Assembly (NCBI GenBank): GCA_034669505.1
Contig: JAXDNJ010000007.1
Coordinates: forward strand, 1 to 64,000
DNA: 64,000 bases
DNA from: JAFASC01 sp034669505
Lineage (GTDB): Bacteria > Pseudomonadota > Alphaproteobacteria > Rhizobiales > Beijerinckiaceae
Direction of reading: 5' to 3'
Part shown: in pieces, positions 60,279-64,000 of the stretch
Layout: each line of letters starts with the position of its first letter
How positions within the stretch are numbered: the stretch's first letter is position 1
Position numbers and translations under genes: made by a program
The notes under the pieces: model-generated
Database searches by the model: none
Told to the model about the DNA's origin: nothing
Seen by the model: only the letters and a program-made list of their open reading frames with translations

Positions 60279-60839
60279 ATGGTTATTCGTGAGAAACGTA
60301 TTCTTATTTATCCGACCGTTTTTTGCTCCAGACCCATCGTCCCAAAGAGGTCAGTTGATTTCCGCCACACTTGGTTACCTCGAACCCTTCGTCGATCCAC
60401 ATGGCGCTTGGCGATTATTTCAAGAATTATTGGGCTGGCTATTCTGGCGCAGTTTCCGGCTGCTGCGCAAGATATGGAACGAGGCGAGATCGAGGCGTAT
60501 GGAGACGACGGACGGTTATTTCACTCTGGCAGAGACGACTACTTCCTGCTTTCACGTCAGAGTTATGGAACAGAGGACTCCTCCGGATACGAAGGGCAAG
60601 TTCGAATTGTTCGGCGCTACAAGACCGGTGGATACGAGGTCAAGATGAAGGACTACGTCGCAAGGTGCACGGCCGCGGACACCCGACAGATTGTCTGGTT
60701 TGAGGCCGGACACGGTGAGAGCGACAGTGGTGTTACAGCCGATATAGCCGTGCCCGAAAGACTGCCGTCAGCAGGCCCGAAGGAAAGCTATAATTTGTAC
60801 TGGGCCGCGTGCCATGGCGTGTTCAGGAAATTCAAGTGA
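60279..60839 (+). CDS. uncharacterised exported protein
   Basis: About 186 residues from ATG 60279, which has GGAGAGG three bases upstream; the frame extends to TTG 60225. A hydrophobic segment ending in AAAQ (ISRIIGLAILAQFPAAAQD) would be a signal peptide if translation began nearer to it, so the true start is uncertain. The mature part (GEIEAYGDDGRLFHSGRDDY, KTGGYEVKMKDYVARC) is not recognised. It sits directly before the cysteine-rich gene. Confidence 0.5.
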   Translation: MVIREKRILIYPTVFCSRPIVPKRSVDFRHTWLPRTLRRSTWRLAIISRIIGLAILAQFPAAAQDMERGEIEAYGDDGRLFHSGRDDYFLLSRQSYGTEDSSGYEGQVRIVRRYKTGGYEVKMKDYVARCTAADTRQIVWFEAGHGESDSGVTADIAVPERLPSAGPKESYNLYWAACHGVFRKFK

Positions 60840-60974
60840 TTGCGCAGAGGCCAACGTCCAGTTGACTCTGGCCGTAATCCGACGAATCCTACAAATTCCG
60901 AACATATCGGTTTCTGGTCTCATTTTCGCGGAGCGCCGAGCATGGGCTGGGTGCGTGTCGGGACGGATTTGTCA

Positions 60975-62819
60975 ATGAGCAAGGGCTTTAAAGAGCGGCT
61001 CGCCATGCCTTCCGCTTTCATAGTTGTACTACTGCTCCCTTTGTTTTTAGCTGGTTCTAAAGCGTCGTTTGCCCAGCAGTTTCAGTGTCCAGCGGGGAGC
61101 TATCCCGTTAGCGGCGGCGGAGGAATGATGTGCCAATGCCCAGACGGATCATACGCAGGTCTATCGGGGTGTCACAGCTCTTATCAGCAGCAGCGATATG
61201 CTCCGCAGGACGATGATAGTATCAATTGCGGTAGCTGGACGTGTCGGAGTGATCAGCATTGCTCGCGTTTTAGACACAACTGGTGTATCGCTGACGGGCA
61301 AGAAGAATGCTCAAACGGCGGCACCTGTGGAAACGGAAAAAGCTGTTCCCGCAACGGTAATTTTTGTGTTGGTTCTAGTGACGTAGACTGCGGAAGTTAT
61401 CTTTGTAAATCGGGTTACGTTTGCGGCAGCCGAAACACCTGCGTGGGAGAGAGCTCCACTGATTGTGGGAACGGCATTTCCTGTGGTTACGGAAAGAAAT
61501 GCGCTCGCAATGGCAAGGGCTGCTACGACAAGGAGGATGTTGATTGCGGCTCATACGCCTGCGGGGAGGGAAATAAATGTGGTAGCGGAAACAAATGTTT
61601 ACGGAAGGACACGGTTGACTGTGGAAGCGGCAGGTCCTGCAGCGCCGGAGATGTCTGTCGCCCGGGTGGGGGCTGTGCAACGCGAGCTCAATTAGCGGAG
61701 GAGGCGACGCAACGGAGGCGCGAGATTGAGGAGAGGCGGGCCGCTGCGCGCGAGGCCGAGATCGAGCGGCGAAAAGTTGCTGAACAGGCCGCTGAGGAGC
61801 GCGCCAGACAGGCTGCTGAAGCGGTACGGCAAAAAAAGGAGGCTCAGGAGGCCGAGGCGCGGCTCCAGCAGGAGAAGCAGCGCCTCGCTGCTGAGAAACG
61901 GCGAGCGGACGCAGAGGCCAAGGAGCAGGCGGAACGGATCGCGGCTTTGGAGCGACAGCGGCAGGCGGACATTGCAAAGGCCAAGGAGCAGGAGCGTCTG
62001 CAAGAAATCGCTCGCAAGAAAGCGGGTGAGGAGCAGACAGCCGCGCAATTGAAAATTGACGCAAACGCCCGCCGAATTGCCGTGCCGGCCGAAGATCGGC
62101 GAAACAAAGATGCGGCAAAGCAGCAATCGATAGTAGGCAATGATTCGCAGCCTCCGAACGAAACTAAACCGGCAGAGAGAACTGTTTCTCCCTCCGTCGC
62201 GACCACCACGCCCGGGGCAGCCAGAACGTCAGCGCCCGCCGTGACATCCACAGCAAACTCTTCGGCAGAGAAAATTGCAAAGCCAACGCACAGTCTTTCC
62301 GAAAGCAGTGCAAATCAGCGCGCTGCTGGCATGCTGGCACCAGCAAAAAGTAACAAACTTTTGGATAATTTAAGAAGAGTCACTGATAAGAACCAGAATT
62401 TTATCGATACCGGTCCCGGTCAGATACTGACAAATACGCTTGCCGCCGCAGGCAGCGAGTACGCAAAAAAGACGATGGTAGAAGCGACCGGTAAAGTTAC
62501 AGGAGGCGTCCTATCACACATCAATGATGTGGCGGACCTTGGGAAAGCCGCATTGTACATACGGCAAAAGGATTATTTGTCTGCCGCTCAAATCGGCGCA
62601 GATAAACTCGCTACCGAAAGCGCTGGCGCGCTTGGTGGAGCGCTTATGCCCGAAAATCCCATGCTTGGCAAAGCAGCTGGTCAAGCCTCTGCACAATTTG
62701 TTATCGACAGTTGGAAGCTATATGGCGCACCGGTTGTCGGCGATGAATTGGTGCGAGACTTCCCCAACGTGTTCATCCCCGCGCCCAAGTTGGCGCCCAA
62801 TTCGGTGAAATCGCGGTAA
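60975..62819 (+). CDS. exported cysteine-rich tandem-repeat protein with coiled coil
   Basis: A 614-residue protein from ATG 60975; the frame continues upstream to 60840. A signal peptide (MPSAFIVVLLLPLFLAGSKA) is followed by a Cys pair region and six tandem repeats of about 25 residues (83-235), each with four Cys in the pattern C-x4/5-C-x5-C-x5/6-C, for example VDCGSYLCKSGYVCGSRNTC. Odd and even repeats alternate in the first spacing. Next comes a highly charged coiled coil of about 150 residues (EEATQRRREIEERRAA), a Ser/Thr/Pro linker, and a Gly/Ala-rich C-terminal domain of about 140 residues with GGVLSHINDVADLGKAALYI. No known family is recognised. Confidence 0.75.
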   Translation: MSKGFKERLAMPSAFIVVLLLPLFLAGSKASFAQQFQCPAGSYPVSGGGGMMCQCPDGSYAGLSGCHSSYQQQRYAPQDDDSINCGSWTCRSDQHCSRFRHNWCIADGQEECSNGGTCGNGKSCSRNGNFCVGSSDVDCGSYLCKSGYVCGSRNTCVGESSTDCGNGISCGYGKKCARNGKGCYDKEDVDCGSYACGEGNKCGSGNKCLRKDTVDCGSGRSCSAGDVCRPGGGCATRAQLAEEATQRRREIEERRAAAREAEIERRKVAEQAAEERARQAAEAVRQKKEAQEAEARLQQEKQRLAAEKRRADAEAKEQAERIAALERQRQADIAKAKEQERLQEIARKKAGEEQTAAQLKIDANARRIAVPAEDRRNKDAAKQQSIVGNDSQPPNETKPAERTVSPSVATTTPGAARTSAPAVTSTANSSAEKIAKPTHSLSESSANQRAAGMLAPAKSNKLLDNLRRVTDKNQNFIDTGPGQILTNTLAAAGSEYAKKTMVEATGKVTGGVLSHINDVADLGKAALYIRQKDYLSAAQIGADKLATESAGALGGALMPENPMLGKAAGQASAQFVIDSWKLYGAPVVGDELVRDFPNVFIPAPKLAPNSVKSR

Positions 62820-62849
62820 GATATGTGATATTATGCGGATGCAGCATGT

Positions 62850-63179
62850 ATGAGAAGATTTACTGTGTATTGCGCTCTTGGAGTGGCCGCAGGTTTGTGT
62901 CTCGGATTTTTCGCGGCAGCGTGTTTTCGCGTGCCGTTTCGCATAACCACTTTTCTAGGGGGGTGTTTCGGACTTTTAGTTGCATCCTACCTCGCGCGTG
63001 AAGTTCAGAAGACCGAGCAGGCGGAGCATCCGTTCGCCACAGAGGCGCAGATCGCATCTTTATCTTGCCTCTTGGAAATAGACATGCAGTCGTGGTTTAT
63101 TCCTGATAAGTTTAGAGCGAGCATTTTGCGAAAGTTCAGACAAATCCTTGGGGGAACAAATGTCGATACTGAGTTGTAG
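62850..63179 (+). CDS. small two-helix membrane protein
   Basis: A 109-residue protein from ATG 62850 with two N-terminal membrane helices (YCALGVAAGLCLGFFAAACF, ITTFLGGCFGLLVASYLARE) and a cytoplasmic or periplasmic tail. No family recognised. It ends 20 bases inside the next gene, so the two are likely coupled. Confidence 0.6.
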   Translation: MRRFTVYCALGVAAGLCLGFFAAACFRVPFRITTFLGGCFGLLVASYLAREVQKTEQAEHPFATEAQIASLSCLLEIDMQSWFIPDKFRASILRKFRQILGGTNVDTEL

Positions 63180-64000
63180 TGCTTTGAGCACCTCGTTCGT
63201 CAGCCCGAGGGCCTATTTGAAGTACTGTATCAGATTTGTGCTGCTGACCATGCTCACATGGGCCTTCCCATGTGCAGGCACAGCAGCGGAGGAAGGTGTA
63301 GTTCTCAGCCCCTACTCATGCTCGGATTTCTTGCAGGACATTGCTGACCCGGCGGATGGTAGCAAGTTGCTTCGCTCAATGATGATGATTTCATGGGCGG
63401 CGGGATATGTGGCGGCTCACCAAGAAGGAAATCCCAAGGCTGATGTGGAAGCCGTCAGGATAGCGGCATCGGCCCTTGGCGATGCCTGTCGCGGGGCACC
63501 AAAGGAGCAAGTCGTTCCTATCATGGTCAGGTTCGTTTCTGCTAATCTTGCGAGTCCGAAGATCGCCCCCGGAGATGTATCTCCGAATCCGCTCCCGGGA
63601 TTTGCCACATACGAGAATCACGACCTTTTTGGCGGTGATCTTCAACGCTCCCCCTCACGCACTTTGGCAACCTGTTCAGGCTCATGCGGAGCCCTTAGGG
63701 ACTGCCTCGGCTTCAGTTTCGACCGATGGAACCGGGCGTGCTTTCTGAAGTCCCGACTCACAGCGATGGTGCTAGATCCGACCTCTACAGCCGGCATCCG
63801 AAGCGGTACTGCGAAGCCGCAACTCTCCTCAGCGTCGCCCCGCATTGTTCGCCGCAGCGGCAAAGTTTGCCGCGGCTCAGTTTTCAGAACGATGACAAGT
63901 GCCAAAGTGGAAGATTGTGAACGAGCCTGCATGGAAGAGTCGGCTTGCATAGGCTTCACATTTAGGACTCCACAGAACGCTTGTGCGGTGTTCTCCTCCG
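63160..64000 (+). CDS. HdeA-like/PAN-domain exported protein (runs past window end)
   Basis: From ATG 63160 (with GGGGG 5 bases upstream) the frame is open to the window end, 280 codons, with no stop. The N-terminal part has a hydrophobic signal-like segment (FVLLTMLTWAFPCAGTAA). It then shows YSCSDFLQDIADPADGSKLL and ACRGAPKEQVVP, which recall the HdeA-type acid-chaperone fold. The C-terminal part has PAN/Apple-like cysteine patterns: CSGSCGALRDCLGFSFD and CERACMEESACIGFTF. The assignment to families is mine from motif pattern. It overlaps the previous gene by 20 bases. Confidence 0.65.
   Translation, partial: MSILSCSALSTSFVSPRAYLKYCIRFVLLTMLTWAFPCAGTAAEEGVVLSPYSCSDFLQDIADPADGSKLLRSMMMISWAAGYVAAHQEGNPKADVEAVRIAASALGDACRGAPKEQVVPIMVRFVSANLASPKIAPGDVSPNPLPGFATYENHDLFGGDLQRSPSRTLATCSGSCGALRDCLGFSFDRWNRACFLKSRLTAMVLDPTSTAGIRSGTAKPQLSSASPRIVRRSGKVCRGSVFRTMTSAKVEDCERACMEESACIGFTFRTPQNACAVFSS

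Noticed and set aside
60232..60648. Alternative forward frame with hydrophobic N-terminus
   Set aside because: It lies in another frame across the exported-protein gene, has no better ribosome site, and its sequence turns Arg-rich without a fold.

Overview
The window looks like a piece of chromosome from a high-GC alphaproteobacterium, most likely of the order Hyphomicrobiales (Rhizobiales). The reasons are the GC-rich codon use, the MmcB-type DNA repair protein, the YebC/RuvC pair, many small catabolic operons built on beta-keto acid cleavage enzymes and Liv-type ABC transporters, and a genomic repeat of a type common in rhizobia. The genus is not determined.

Layout. 1-6.6 kb: end of a BKACE-type enzyme, a quinone oxidoreductase, an orphan solute-binding protein, a hybrid histidine kinase and an IlvD/Edd sugar-acid dehydratase. 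6.6-12.6 kb: a lipid and surface-glycan block. A tight three-gene operon (GT21-like glycosyltransferase, alpha-oxoamine synthase, GNAT protein) resembles a small sphingolipid-type pathway, with a CDP-alcohol phosphotransferase and a GT4 glycosyltransferase beside it. 12.7-13.9 kb: a DUF445 membrane protein. 14.0-16.9 kb: a small island of lower GC with two toxin-antitoxin or defence-like modules. One is a Fic enzyme with its inhibitory helix on a separate small protein. The other is an HTH-ImmA/IrrE protein with an unknown partner behind a strong inverted repeat. 16.9-25.9 kb: a CDF metal transporter, a broken mutT, then BKACE + livHMGF + cyclase without a binding protein, a flippase and a flavin reductase. 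25.9-50.9 kb: mostly housekeeping genes: VWA protein, yciB, acetamidase with a PotD-like protein, mmcB, TauE, a CorC-like protein, a fused aroK-aroB, efp/epmA/epmB, an MscS channel, ruvC, yebC, ettA, argG and moeB-like.

From a tRNA-Gly(GCC) at 50943-51017 to the end of the window, base composition drops and the genes become accessory, so this is probably a genomic island entering at the tRNA. It holds a restriction operon (N4-cytosine-type methyltransferase, McrB, McrC), a MerR-like HTH/coiled-coil gene and a winged-helix initiator-like gene followed by an origin-like stretch, a ParDE-type pair, and then a series of exported proteins of unknown role. These include an M23/DNRLRE fusion, a six-repeat cysteine-rich coiled-coil protein, and a PAN-domain protein that is cut by the window end.

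The most unusual signal is a set of 10-bp tandem units around the palindrome GTCGCGAC. They lie in the gap just after the tRNA and again inside the MerR-like gene, so they bracket the restriction operon. They look like iterons or partition sites that partly share coding space. No integrase was seen, and the far end of the island is outside the window.
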